Of a stretch of 64,000 bases of DNA, positions 35,552 through 45,036 are shown in pieces (position 1 is the stretch's first letter; each line of letters begins with the position of its first letter). Source of the DNA: Chryseobacterium sp. OV279 (GTDB taxonomy: Bacteria > Bacteroidota > Bacteroidia > Flavobacteriales > Weeksellaceae). Position numbers and translations under genes: made by a program. Where the stretch lies: the NCBI RefSeq assembly GCF_900128945.1, contig NZ_FQUD01000004.1, forward strand, positions 372,001 through 436,000, in the 5' to 3' direction. Under the pieces are notes generated by a model. The model was not told the origin of the DNA. It did no database searches and saw only the letters and a list, made by a program, of their open reading frames with translations.

Positions 35552-38500
35552 CTATTTTGTCAGTTCAGGGATAAAATGAATACTTTCTTCATCTTCAGGA
35601 TCCAGGGAAACACTTTGAGTGGTTGCTTTACCCTGTCCCCACGCGAATGCAAGCGGGAGAATAAACAGGGCTGCAAAAGTGGAAGCTGCCAGTCCGCCAA
35701 TCACAGCGCGTCCCAACGGAGAAACCTGATCTCCGGCTTCTCCCAGTCCTAAAGCCATCGGAACCATTCCTACGACCATGGCTAAAGCAGTCATCACAAT
35801 AGGTCTGAGCCTTAAAGCAGCAGCTTCTCTGGCAGACAGTAAAGCATCACCGTTGTGTTTTCTAAGCTGCTCGGCATTTGTAATCAACAGAACCGCATTG
35901 GAAATGGAAACGCCCACAGACATGATGATTCCCATATAAGACTGAAGATTAAGAGTAGATCCACTTCCAATTAACAAGGCCAACGCTCCTAAAAGTACGG
36001 CTGGTACGGTTACCAGAACCACTCCGGACACTTTAAACGACTGGAAATTGGCAGCCAGCATCAGAAAGATCACCATAATTGCGATGACAAGACTGCTTTG
36101 TAAACTGCTCAGGGTTTCGTTAAGCGTTTCACTCAGTCCGATAAGTTTAATATTCAGTCCTCTTGGCAAATCATCAAGATGGTCAATTACTTTCTGTACG
36201 TCTTTTGTAGCAGTTCCAAGGTCTGTGTGATTCAGGTTTGCAGTGACAGTAAGCATCGGCATGGCTCCCAGGTTATCTGTTTCTCCGTACGTGAAGCCGT
36301 CTTTGATGGTGGCTACATCGCCCAGATTCGGTCTGTTGGAGTTTTTCTGTAATGGAATAGCGGCGATTTCCGCTTTGCTGTTCATCTTATTTTCCGGAAT
36401 CTGAACCTGTACATTATAGCTGTATCCTGCCTTTTCATCGGTCCATATATTTTTTTCGGTATACCTTGAAGAAGAGGTGGAAGCCACAAGTGAGCGCGAA
36501 ATTTCTGAAACATCTACACCTAGTTGAGCGGCACGGATCCGGTCTATCGTAATATCTACCGTAGGGTATTTGATAGACTGGCCGATCTGCACATCACGCA
36601 GATATGGGATTTTTTTAAGTTCTGCTTCTATTTTCTTAGCGTAAGCTTCATTAACGCCTTTATCTCTACCCGAAAGTCTTACTTCAATCGGGGTTGGAGA
36701 ACCCTGGCTGAGAATTTTTTCCGTCAGCTCAATAGGTTCGAACGAAAGTTTCATTTCAGGATTAATGCTTTTCGCTTTTTCCCTGATCTTATCTTTAAGG
36801 TCATCCATATTGGTATGGAAGCCTTCTTTTAACGCAACCTGAACTACCGTTTCATGAGATCCGGCCATCCAAAGATAAATAGGACTTACCGAAAACAGGT
36901 TCGGGTGGTTTCCTACATACGCTGAGGTAATGGAAATATTGTCTTTTCCTACAATACCTTCTATTCCTTTCAATAATTGTAAGGCTTGCAGTTCTGTTTT
37001 TTCAATCCGGGTTCCGTCGGGAATTCTCATTCGTAACTGGAATTGAGATCCGTTAACCTGAGGAAGAACATCTCTTCCTATGCTGTTAAGAAGCAGAGCG
37101 ACCAATCCTATGCTTAAAATCATATAGCCTAGCACAACAGTTTTCCGGTAAGGCATGATTCTGTCCAGAAATTTCAGGTATCGGAATCTTACTTTTTCAA
37201 ACAGACTGACTTTTCCATCCCGATTGCTGTCTTCCTGTTGCAGGAGGATTTCTTTCTGGCTCCAGATATCATTCTCATTGCTTAAACCGGCTGCCTGAAA
37301 CTCTTCTGCTTCGGTCATGGTATGTCCGTCTTTTGCCTTATGATGTTTCACTTTCATAATCCAGTTGGCCATAACGGGGACAAACGTCTGAGCAAGGAAA
37401 TAGGAAATAATCATACTGAACCCAATGGATAATGCTAATGGAAGGAAAAGAGATCCCGGAATACCACTCATTGTAAACGCCGGCGCAAAAACGGCCAGAA
37501 TACAGAACAGGATTAGTAGTTTTGGGAAAGCTATTTCTTTACACGCATCCCATATGGCAAGGGCTTTTGGTTTGCCCATATCAAAATGCTGATGTATGTT
37601 TTCTATGGTTACCGTACTTTCATCCACCAGAATTCCGATCGCCAAGGCAAGTCCGCTCAACGTCATGATATTAATAGTCTGACCAAACAGGTTGAGAAAT
37701 AAGACCGCTGAAATAATGGAAATCGGGATGGTGAGGATCACAATAATCGCTCCCCGGATATCTCCGAGAAAGAGGATCACCATTAATCCTGTGAGAAGAG
37801 CGCCGATCGTTCCTTCACTAAGTAAACTTTTAACGGAATTAATTACATACGTAGACTGATCAAATTCAAAACTTACCTTTACATCATCCGGAAGGTTAGA
37901 CTGGATCTGTGGAAGCTGTTTTTTAAGATTTTGAACAACATCCCATGTAGAGGCATCGGCGCTTTTAGCAATACTTAAATAGACGGAACGGCGGCCGTTT
38001 ACCAATGCATAGCCGGAAGTGACATCTGCACCATCACTCACCGTTGCCACATCTCTTAAATAAAGATTCTGCACACCACCTTTGAATAAAGGAATGTTCT
38101 CAAAATCTTTTACATTCTTGATCATTGTATTGGTTGGAGTAATGTAATATTTATCCCCGATACGAACGTTTCCTGACGGAGCCGTCTGGTTATTGAGACG
38201 AAGGGCTTCCACCAATTGATCCGGTGTCAGATTATGCTGGCGGAGAAGATCTGGATTTGCATTAATCACTACCGTACGGATATTTCCTCCAAATGGCGGT
38301 GAAGAAACAATACCCGGAATAGAAGTGAATGTAGAACGCACATAGACATTGGCTAAATCCAGCAATTCATTGTTGGTTCTTTTATCACTGCTTAAAACCA
38401 GCTGGCCCACCGGAAGGGTAGAGGCATCAAAACGGATGATAAATGGCGGGTTGGATCCCGGCGGAAAGGCAGCCTGAATTCTGGTTGAGAATGAATTCAA

Positions 38501-38821
38501 CTCTGCGGCGGCCTGAGCCATATCGGTTCCCGGATAAAAGTTGATCTTCATCAGCGTAAGACCCTGAATGTTTTTAGTCTCAATGCTTTTAATCCCGTTG
38601 ACGAAAAGGAAAATATTGATATACTGCTTGGCAAAAAAGGCTTCCATCTGCTGGGGAGTATAACCGCTGAAAGGGTGGGAAACGTAGATGACAGGGAGTT
38701 CCAGTTTAGGGAAAATGTCCACCTTGACAGAATCTACAGAACGCAGTCCGAAGAAAAACAGTCCTGCTACAATCACCAGGATCGTAATGGGTTTTCTTAA
38801 TGCAAATCTTATTAAGTTCAT
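35552..38821 (-). CDS. RND-family efflux permease (AcrB/HAE1-like)
   Basis: A 1089-residue inner-membrane proton-driven exporter. It starts MNLIRFALRKPITILVIVAG and has two repeats of one plus five membrane spans with large periplasmic domains. The first periplasmic part has KVDIFPKLELPVIYVSHPF; TM4 carries GLALAIGILVDESTVTIENI with Asp 400 for proton relay; the second half has IMSVGVSISNAVLLITNAEQ. The cytoplasmic loop before TM7 (about 490-560) is longer than in AcrB and includes a canonical EF-hand loop (531-542). The substrate cannot be predicted. It lies between tolC and the adaptor and probably depends on the upstream two-component system. Confidence 0.94.
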   Translation of the reverse strand: MNLIRFALRKPITILVIVAGLFFFGLRSVDSVKVDIFPKLELPVIYVSHPFSGYTPQQMEAFFAKQYINIFLFVNGIKSIETKNIQGLTLMKINFYPGTDMAQAAAELNSFSTRIQAAFPPGSNPPFIIRFDASTLPVGQLVLSSDKRTNNELLDLANVYVRSTFTSIPGIVSSPPFGGNIRTVVINANPDLLRQHNLTPDQLVEALRLNNQTAPSGNVRIGDKYYITPTNTMIKNVKDFENIPLFKGGVQNLYLRDVATVSDGADVTSGYALVNGRRSVYLSIAKSADASTWDVVQNLKKQLPQIQSNLPDDVKVSFEFDQSTYVINSVKSLLSEGTIGALLTGLMVILFLGDIRGAIIVILTIPISIISAVLFLNLFGQTINIMTLSGLALAIGILVDESTVTIENIHQHFDMGKPKALAIWDACKEIAFPKLLILFCILAVFAPAFTMSGIPGSLFLPLALSIGFSMIISYFLAQTFVPVMANWIMKVKHHKAKDGHTMTEAEEFQAAGLSNENDIWSQKEILLQQEDSNRDGKVSLFEKVRFRYLKFLDRIMPYRKTVVLGYMILSIGLVALLLNSIGRDVLPQVNGSQFQLRMRIPDGTRIEKTELQALQLLKGIEGIVGKDNISITSAYVGNHPNLFSVSPIYLWMAGSHETVVQVALKEGFHTNMDDLKDKIREKAKSINPEMKLSFEPIELTEKILSQGSPTPIEVRLSGRDKGVNEAYAKKIEAELKKIPYLRDVQIGQSIKYPTVDITIDRIRAAQLGVDVSEISRSLVASTSSSRYTEKNIWTDEKAGYSYNVQVQIPENKMNSKAEIAAIPLQKNSNRPNLGDVATIKDGFTYGETDNLGAMPMLTVTANLNHTDLGTATKDVQKVIDHLDDLPRGLNIKLIGLSETLNETLSSLQSSLVIAIMVIFLMLAANFQSFKVSGVVLVTVPAVLLGALALLIGSGSTLNLQSYMGIIMSVGVSISNAVLLITNAEQLRKHNGDALLSAREAAALRLRPIVMTALAMVVGMVPMALGLGEAGDQVSPLGRAVIGGLAASTFAALFILPLAFAWGQGKATTQSVSLDPEDEESIHFIPELTK
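37196..37231 (-). other. EF-hand-like calcium loop encoded inside the RND permease
   Basis: Residues 531-542, DSNRDGKVSLFE, fit the 12-residue EF-hand loop: D1, N3, D5, G6, hydrophobic at 8, S9 and E12. It sits in the cytoplasmic inter-repeat loop. Only one loop is seen; EF-hands usually pair. Confidence 0.6.
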
Positions 38822-38852
38822 TTATATAATATTGATATCGTTTATAGGTATT

Positions 38853-40233
38853 TTACAGTTTGCTTTCAAATACGGAGAAATCTCCGGAGGCTGCTGCTTT
38901 CAGTAATAAAGCGTTCCAGACGTTGCTTACTGCAATATCCCGGTCTGTTTCTGCTCTGATTAAAGCGTAAATGGCCTGGGATAAATCAACCAGATCTGTA
39001 AGCCCGTTTTTGTACAGAACAGATCTTTGGATGTAGGCATCATTGGCAGATTTTAGTTGAATCGGAACCTGATCGTAAACGGTCAGTGAGTTTTTCCATT
39101 TGGTTTCAGAAAGATCCATTTGAGCTTTGAGTTGCTGTTCAGCAAGATCATATTCATGTTTCAGTCCCTGGCTGTTGTAATCCTGAGCGCTGATTTCTTT
39201 TGAAAGCCTGAAAGTCTGGGTAAGATTCCAGGAGATTCCGACACCGATCAGATAGTTGGTTCTTGTGGGATTTATTCCATCCCAGTAAGACGTGGAGAAA
39301 TCATTTTGATTCTGCGCATAGCCGTTACCAAATCCTGAAGCCCGCGTCTGAATGATACCAACCATTGAAAAAGACGGGTAATATTGGGTTTTGAGCAATT
39401 GCTTCTCCTGCTCGCTGACTTCGATCCGGCTTTTGTATAAGGTGAGAAGCGGATGGTTTTCAAGTGAAAACTCTGCCCCTGAAGGTAAATCTGTAGGAAT
39501 CCTTTGAAGTAACGTATTGTCCAGAACAAATTCCTGAGAAGGAATTCCCATAAGCTGGGCCAGCTTATTTTCCTGTTCCTGCTCGTTGTCTTTTGCTTTG
39601 GTGTAGGTGATCATGGCATTGGCGTAATCCGCTTTTGCCAGCGAAAGGTCTACGCCGGGCACTAGACCGTTTCTTTCTTTAACCTCAACGATTCTTCTGA
39701 TGGTATCTGTTCTGTTGAGATTTTTTTCGTACGAAAGTTTTAGTTCTTTAGCCGCGAGTACATTGATGTAGGCTGCGGCTACTTTTACTTTATGCTGGAA
39801 AACCTCATCGGAAAGGTCTTTGGTGTCGCGCTGTGTTTTGGATTCTGCTACTTTTATCCTTTGCTTGGCTTTTCCAAATGAGAAAAATTCCCAGTTTGCA
39901 TTTGCCAGATAGAGAGATCCGAAAGCGGCATTCCAGTTTTGTTCGGGCAGAGGAAGTCCGGAAGACGCTGTTCCATATCCTCCGAATCCGTACAGCGGAC
40001 CGTTCTGTCCGTTTACGGTTCCGAAATCCTGCTGAATACTGAAATTAAGATTGGGTAAACTCTGTCGCCTGACCAATTCTACAGATTCCTGAGAAGAAAG
40101 TCTGTAAGATTCTTTGGCCTTAATGGATCCGTAATTGTGGACGGCAGTTTCCAGTGCGGACTGCAGGGAAAGGACTTCCTGCGCTGTAAAATACTACAGA
40201 AAATACTGCTGCAATAAAAGCTCTTGAAAGCAT
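38853..40233 (-). pseudogene. TolC-family outer-membrane factor, broken by a one-base frameshift in the signal peptide
   Basis: The bulk (stop at 38853, open back to about 40185) is a TolC-type outer-membrane channel: long amphipathic helices, repeated N/Q-rich coiled coils and VKVAAAYINVLAAKEL. Its frame has no acceptable start and meets a TAG just upstream. A signal peptide (MLSRAFIAAVFSVVF) starting at the ATG 40233 lies in another frame. Dropping one base from the A4 run at 40188-40191 (T4 on the coding strand) joins them as ..SVVFTAQEVLSLQSALE.. and gives 459 residues, normal for TolC. This is either a true mutation or a sequence error. It is first in the pump operon, 81 bases after the kinase gene. 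Confidence 0.8.
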
Positions 40234-40314
40234 CGGTTATATATTTTTTCTTTGTTCAAAGTAAAAAATACAATTTGTAGCAATCTTGAAGTTTGAATGA
40301 AAAATGGATAAATT

Positions 40315-41670
40315 TTAAACCGGAGAATTCATAATCTGTTCTACGTTTTCGAACGCAGAGTCAAGGGTTTCCGGATTCTGCTCCGGAACAAACGGCTGGT
40401 GATGGTGGTCTTTGTCAAAATAAACGGTAATGGTATGCCATCCTTTTGAAAAATCATAATAGACAGGGAATTCATTCACTTCGCAAATCTGTTTTACAAT
40501 GGACAGTCCGAGTCCGATGCTGTCCTGTGACTGATTGCTTTTTTTGAAACGTTTGAAAAGCTCCTGCGTAGGAACATCAGGTGCCTGGCCGGTATTGCTG
40601 ATCTGATAGAAATGACGGGTAAGATTGACTTCTATCCTGCCTTCTTCAAGATTATGGCGGATCGCATTGGATAAAAGGTTGCTGAGGAGAATTTCTGTAA
40701 GCGCGGGATGTATTTTTACATACACTCCTTTCTCGCACTGGCGGTTCAGGGTAATGCTTTTCAATGCCAGATGATCCGAGTACGTAAAGAGGGTTTCCTT
40801 TTCAACAGTGCAGAACTTAACCTTTTGATGCGCTGAAAATTCGTGATTATTAAGTTTGGTTAAAAGCATGAGTGAACGGTTGATTCGGCTCAGTTTATCA
40901 ATAGAATTCTGAATATCGTTGAGAAGGGCGGCCTGTGTTCCGTTGATGTCGGTTTCAGCAAGCAGCTCTATTTTACTCTGAATAACGGCCAGCGGCGTTT
41001 GAACTTCATGTGAGGCATTTTCACTGAACTCTTTGACTGAGGCATAATCTTCAAGCGCTTTGTCTGTCATATTCTGGAGAAATTCATTCAGCTTTTTAAA
41101 TTCTTTGGTGCTGGTAGGAATCAGTTGAAGACGTTCCTTCTTTTGAATGCTGAACTGTTGCAGTCCGTCTATTGCGTGATGAAATGGTTTGAGGATAAAT
41201 TTGGATAGAATTCTCGCCGTGATCAGGACCAATGCGGTGATCAGAATCATTTTAAAGAAGAGTGCATTCAACATGCCGCCGATGATTTCTTCCGTTGCTG
41301 TCACATAGGTATACGAGGAAATCCTGTATACTTTCTGATCGAGCGCCATATAAGTATTGATCCGGATTTTACATTCATTCAGTGAAAATCCATTGTTTTT
41401 AAGACAGGTATGGATGACTTCAGGATTTTTGGACGGAAGTGTATTTCCTTTTAATAAGGTAACGGAAATGGGAAGTCCCTGTGTCTTTTTTTCGGGTGTT
41501 TCACCTACTCTTAATTGGTAGGTGACATGTTGATTTACTGATTTTAAACGCTCAATTTCTACATTGTCCAGCCTTTTTTTTGTGCTGTTGTAGGAAATAT
41601 ACATGCTCACTGGCGTAACCAATAAGACAATAGCAATGAACCAGAGCGATATTTTATTTAATAGATTCAT
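40315..41670 (-). CDS. Two-component sensor histidine kinase
   Basis: A 451-residue membrane kinase. Two spans (about 8-26 and 137-153) bracket a periplasmic sensor region of about 110 residues with two Cys (89 and 100). A dimerisation/His domain has SENASHEVQTPLAVIQSK (phospho-acceptor His 221), followed by an N box (LLSNLLSNAIRHN) and a G box (SIGLGLSIVKQICE); the ATPase domain is shorter than usual between the N and G boxes. Its start overlaps the response-regulator stop by 4 bases. The efflux genes lie directly downstream on the same strand, so the system probably controls them (inference). Confidence 0.93.
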   Translation of the reverse strand: MNLLNKISLWFIAIVLLVTPVSMYISYNSTKKRLDNVEIERLKSVNQHVTYQLRVGETPEKKTQGLPISVTLLKGNTLPSKNPEVIHTCLKNNGFSLNECKIRINTYMALDQKVYRISSYTYVTATEEIIGGMLNALFFKMILITALVLITARILSKFILKPFHHAIDGLQQFSIQKKERLQLIPTSTKEFKKLNEFLQNMTDKALEDYASVKEFSENASHEVQTPLAVIQSKIELLAETDINGTQAALLNDIQNSIDKLSRINRSLMLLTKLNNHEFSAHQKVKFCTVEKETLFTYSDHLALKSITLNRQCEKGVYVKIHPALTEILLSNLLSNAIRHNLEEGRIEVNLTRHFYQISNTGQAPDVPTQELFKRFKKSNQSQDSIGLGLSIVKQICEVNEFPVYYDFSKGWHTITVYFDKDHHHQPFVPEQNPETLDSAFENVEQIMNSPV

Positions 41671-42359
41671 GAACCCTTATACTTTAATGCATTGAACTTA
41701 TATCCCAGGCCATAAATGGTTTCGATATAGTCGTTGCCCTTTGCTGTTCCTATCTTTTTTCTGAGGTTTTTAACGTGCTGATAAACAAAGTCAAAATTAG
41801 CTAAATTATCGGTATAATCGCCCCAAAGATGATTGGCGATGGATTGTTTGGATAATACCCGGTTTTTGTTGACCAGAAAATAAAGGAGCAGTTCAAATTC
41901 TTTCTGGGTGACTTCCAGCCTTGCTTCACCCACGGAAACTTCGTAAGTGTCTGTATTCAAAATAATCTCATTGAACCTTACTTCATTGTAGCCATCCATT
42001 TTTTTTCTGCGGAAAACGGCTCTTAATCTGGCATGGAGTTCAGGAAGGTGGAAAGGTTTGGTAATATAGTCATCAGCTCCTTTTTCCAGTCCGTGGATCT
42101 TGTCATCTAACGCATCTTTAGCAGAAATAATCAGGACTCCGCTGTTGATTTTCTCTTTTTTGAGGTGATTCAGCAGCTGCAGTCCATTGCCGTCCGGAAG
42201 CATAATGTCCAGCAATATACAGTCATAAGAGTTAAAGCTCAGCCGTTCCAGTGCTTCGTGATACTTGTATACGCATTCGCAGATATAGTGCTCCCGCTCC
42301 AGATAGCACGACATGCTTTGGGCTAAATCTTTGTTATCTTCAATGATCAGAATTTTCAT
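41667..42359 (-). CDS. Two-component response regulator, OmpR family
   Basis: A 230-residue DNA-binding regulator. The receiver domain has the acidic pocket (IIEDN), phospho-acceptor Asp 51 in CILLDIMLPDGNG and Lys 101 in DDYITKPFHLPELHARLRAV. The winged-helix DNA-binding domain spans about 130-228, with VTQKEFELLLYFLVNKNRVL and NLRKKIG..YIETIYGLGYKF. It pairs with the kinase downstream (4-base overlap). A TAATTTTG box lies at 42367-42374 (minus strand), very close to the ATG. Confidence 0.95.
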   Translation of the reverse strand: MKILIIEDNKDLAQSMSCYLEREHYICECVYKYHEALERLSFNSYDCILLDIMLPDGNGLQLLNHLKKEKINSGVLIISAKDALDDKIHGLEKGADDYITKPFHLPELHARLRAVFRRKKMDGYNEVRFNEIILNTDTYEVSVGEARLEVTQKEFELLLYFLVNKNRVLSKQSIANHLWGDYTDNLANFDFVYQHVKNLRKKIGTAKGNDYIETIYGLGYKFNALKYKGS

Positions 42360-42492
42360 AACGCAACAAAATTAAAACTAAATCTTATACGAATTTTGAA
42401 GTTGACTAAAATATTGATGCTGAGGTTGATATTCGGGAATGGAAGAGGGAGGATGAATGTCTGAAGATGACCGCCGGAAGAGGTTTTAGATC

Positions 42493-42521
42493 AAAAAAAA
42501 TTCCCCGGAAAAACCGGGGAA
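42493..42521 (-). terminator. Terminator after glnN
   Basis: TTCCCCGG (42501-42508) pairs with CCGGGGAA (42514-42521) around AAAAA; the minus strand continues into an 8-base T run. Confidence 0.9.
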
Positions 42522-42548
42522 CTTAACTAATATGGAACTTTACAGATG

Positions 42549-44744
42549 TTATTTTGTAAATAACATTTCTCTATATTTAGTCATTGGCCAAAGCTCGTCA
42601 TCCACCATCATTTCAAGATCATCAGAAGCTTCTCTGATTACATCAAATAAAGGAATTACTTTGGTGCAGTATGTTTCTGCCTGCTTTTGACTATTAGATA
42701 CAGCCTTCGCTGCTTCTCTTGCTTTAATAAGATCTTCAACGCCCAGTTTAATTTTGGAAACGTTTTCAGAGATATTGGTGATTAAGCTCATTTGCTCTTT
42801 CGCCAGTGTTTTGAATTCTTTGTCCGGGAAAATTTCCTTAAGACCTTTTACGTTCTCGATCAGTCTGTTCTGATAATTTAAAGCTGAAGGAATGATGTGG
42901 TTTCTTGCGATATCACTTAAAACTCTTGCTTCAATATCAATAACAGTAGAATATTTTTCTAATTTGATTTCGTTTCTTGCCTCAACCTCTCTATGCGTAA
43001 ATACTCCGATTTCTTCGTAAAGAGCAACGAATTTTTTATCCATTTCCTGCTTAAGCGCTTCCGGAGTGGTTTTTAAGTTATTCAAACCTCTCTTTTTAGC
43101 TTCTTTAGCCCAGTCATCAGAATATCCGTCACCTTCAAACATAATGCTCTTGCACTGCTTTATGTATTCTCTCAATACGTTGAAGATTGCTTCGTCTTTC
43201 TTAAGACCTGTTTCAATAAGAGCATCAACTTCTTTTTTGAAATCGATTAATTGTTTTGCAGCGATAGTGTTCATTACCGTCATAGACTCTGCACAGTTTG
43301 CAGAAGATCCTACCGCTCTGATCTCGAATTTATTTCCTGTAAATGCAAATGGAGACGTTCTGTTTCTATCTGTGTTATCCAGAAGAATTTCAGGGATTTT
43401 TCCAACTACATTTAATTTAAGATCTGTTTTTTCGTCCGGAGAAAGTTTTCCTTCTGTTACTTTTTCCAGTTCTTCCAATACTCTGAACAGCTGGCTTCCG
43501 ATGAATACGGAAATAATTGCCGGCGGAGCTTCGTTGGCACCTAATCTGTGGTCGTTACTTGCAGAAGCGATACTTGCTCTTAAAAGGTCAGCGTACTCGT
43601 AAACTGCTTTGATGGTATTAACGAAGAATGTTAAGAACTGTAAGTTTTTCTTAGGGTTTTTTCCCGGGCTTAATAGGTTTTCACCTGTATCTGTTGCTAA
43701 AGACCAGTTGTTGTGCTTCCCGCTTCCGTTTACTCCTGCAAATGGTTTTTCATGGAATAAAATATGGAAATGGTGCTTGTGAGCAATTCTTGCCATGATG
43801 TCCATCAACAGAGAGTTGTGGTCTACGGCAACGTTTACTTCTTCAAACATTGGAGCCAGCTCAAATTGGTTTGGAGCCACCTCGTTATGTCTTGTTGTTA
43901 CAGGAATTCCCAGCTTCATACATTCGATCTCCAGCTCTTTCATAAAGTTCATGACCCTTGTCGGGATAGAACCGAAATAGTGATCATCCAGCTGCTGTCC
44001 TTTAGCAGGAGAGTGACCTAATAAAGTCTTACCTGTTAAAACAAGATCCGGACGTGATTGGTATAATGCGGAGTCAACTAAGAAATATTCCTGCTCCCAA
44101 CCTAAAGTAGGAGTTACTTTTGTTACGTTTTTGTCAAAATACTGCATTACGTTGGTTGCGGCTTCATCCACGGCATTCAACGCTCTTAAAAGAGGTGCTT
44201 TATAATCTAAAGTTTCTCCAGTGTAAGAGATAAAGATAGAAGGAATACATAAAGTAGTTCCCATAATGAATGCAGGAGAAGTAGGATCCCACGCGGTATA
44301 ACCTCTTGCTTCGAAAGTGTTTCTGATTCCTCCGTTCGGGAAAGAAGATGCATCAGGCTCCTGCTGGATCAGTAGGTTTCCGCTGAATCTCTCGATCGCT
44401 CTTCCTCCTTCAATAGGGGTAAAGAAAGAATCATGCTTTTCTGCAGTAGTTCCTGTCAATGGCTGAAACCAGTGCGTGTAGTGAGTTGCTCCTTTGCTCA
44501 TTGCCCAGTCTTTCATAGCTACGGCTACCTGGTCTGCAATGTGTCTCTGGATCTTTGTTCCTTTTTTAATAGCATCCATAATAGACTGGAATGCTTCCTT
44601 TGTCAGGTATTCTCTCATTGTCTCTTCTGAGAAAACATTTTGGCAGAATAGTTCTGACAATTTTCCGGGAACCTCAACAGAATTATCTCTTCTGAAGTCC
44701 TTAAATGGTAAAGTTTCTAACGCTTTGAATCTTAAAGTTGACAT
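42549..44744 (-). CDS. glnN: Glutamine synthetase type III
   Basis: A 731-residue enzyme of the GSIII (GlnN) class found in Bacteroidota and cyanobacteria, making glutamine from glutamate, ammonia and ATP. Class features are the length, EKHDSFFTPIEGGRAIERFS, GWEQEYFLVDSALYQSRPDL, RHNEVAPNQFELAPMFEEV, FAGVNGSGKHNNWSLATDTG and NRTSPFAFTGNKFEIRAVGS, which supply the metal and nucleotide ligands. The C-terminal part holds the GSIII-specific helical region. It is monocistronic. A TAAATTTG box on the minus strand (44767-44774) precedes the start by 22 bases. No regulator lies adjacent. Confidence 0.97.
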   Translation of the reverse strand: MSTLRFKALETLPFKDFRRDNSVEVPGKLSELFCQNVFSEETMREYLTKEAFQSIMDAIKKGTKIQRHIADQVAVAMKDWAMSKGATHYTHWFQPLTGTTAEKHDSFFTPIEGGRAIERFSGNLLIQQEPDASSFPNGGIRNTFEARGYTAWDPTSPAFIMGTTLCIPSIFISYTGETLDYKAPLLRALNAVDEAATNVMQYFDKNVTKVTPTLGWEQEYFLVDSALYQSRPDLVLTGKTLLGHSPAKGQQLDDHYFGSIPTRVMNFMKELEIECMKLGIPVTTRHNEVAPNQFELAPMFEEVNVAVDHNSLLMDIMARIAHKHHFHILFHEKPFAGVNGSGKHNNWSLATDTGENLLSPGKNPKKNLQFLTFFVNTIKAVYEYADLLRASIASASNDHRLGANEAPPAIISVFIGSQLFRVLEELEKVTEGKLSPDEKTDLKLNVVGKIPEILLDNTDRNRTSPFAFTGNKFEIRAVGSSANCAESMTVMNTIAAKQLIDFKKEVDALIETGLKKDEAIFNVLREYIKQCKSIMFEGDGYSDDWAKEAKKRGLNNLKTTPEALKQEMDKKFVALYEEIGVFTHREVEARNEIKLEKYSTVIDIEARVLSDIARNHIIPSALNYQNRLIENVKGLKEIFPDKEFKTLAKEQMSLITNISENVSKIKLGVEDLIKAREAAKAVSNSQKQAETYCTKVIPLFDVIREASDDLEMMVDDELWPMTKYREMLFTK

Positions 44745-44766
44745 ATTAAGGTTGTATTTTGTGGGG

Positions 44767-44774
44767 CAAATTTA
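44767..44774 (-). promoter_or_regulatory. -7 box for glnN
   Basis: Minus-strand TAAATTTG, 22 bases before the glnN start. A TTTG at 44790-44793 gives a spacer of 16, shorter than usual. Confidence 0.4.
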
Positions 44775-45013
44775 CAAAAAAAATGAATTCAAAACGTTTT
44801 TGCCCCAAAAAATATAGGGGTGTATCTGAAATTTTTAAAATATAAACTGTGGTTTAACTTTTTATTATGGGGGTGCCTGGATAATGTATTCTAAAATTTA
44901 TCATTTATAGAAGCATCATCAATACATTTTACATCCTGCATTTTGCCAGCTACAAGATACAAATTTAAACTGCTTGTTAAAAGATACTTAAAATAAGTTG
45001 AGCCGATATTTTG

Positions 45014-45021
45014 TATATTTG
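45014..45021 (+). promoter_or_regulatory. -7 box for the gene at 45037
   Basis: TATATTTG matches TAnnTTTG and sits 15 bases before the ATG at 45037. It also argues against the longer TTG-started reading from 44998. Confidence 0.5.
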
Positions 45022-45036
45022 TGTGAAATTTATTTT

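Noticed and set aside
38853-40076. TolC as a normal gene starting at 40076
   Set aside because: That start is a TTG inside the conserved helix (ELVRRQS); it would give a protein without signal peptide. The frameshift reading explains the upstream homology.
43066-43602. 178-codon open frame on the plus strand
   Set aside because: Antisense to glnN, with Ser/Phe-rich composition typical of a shadow frame.
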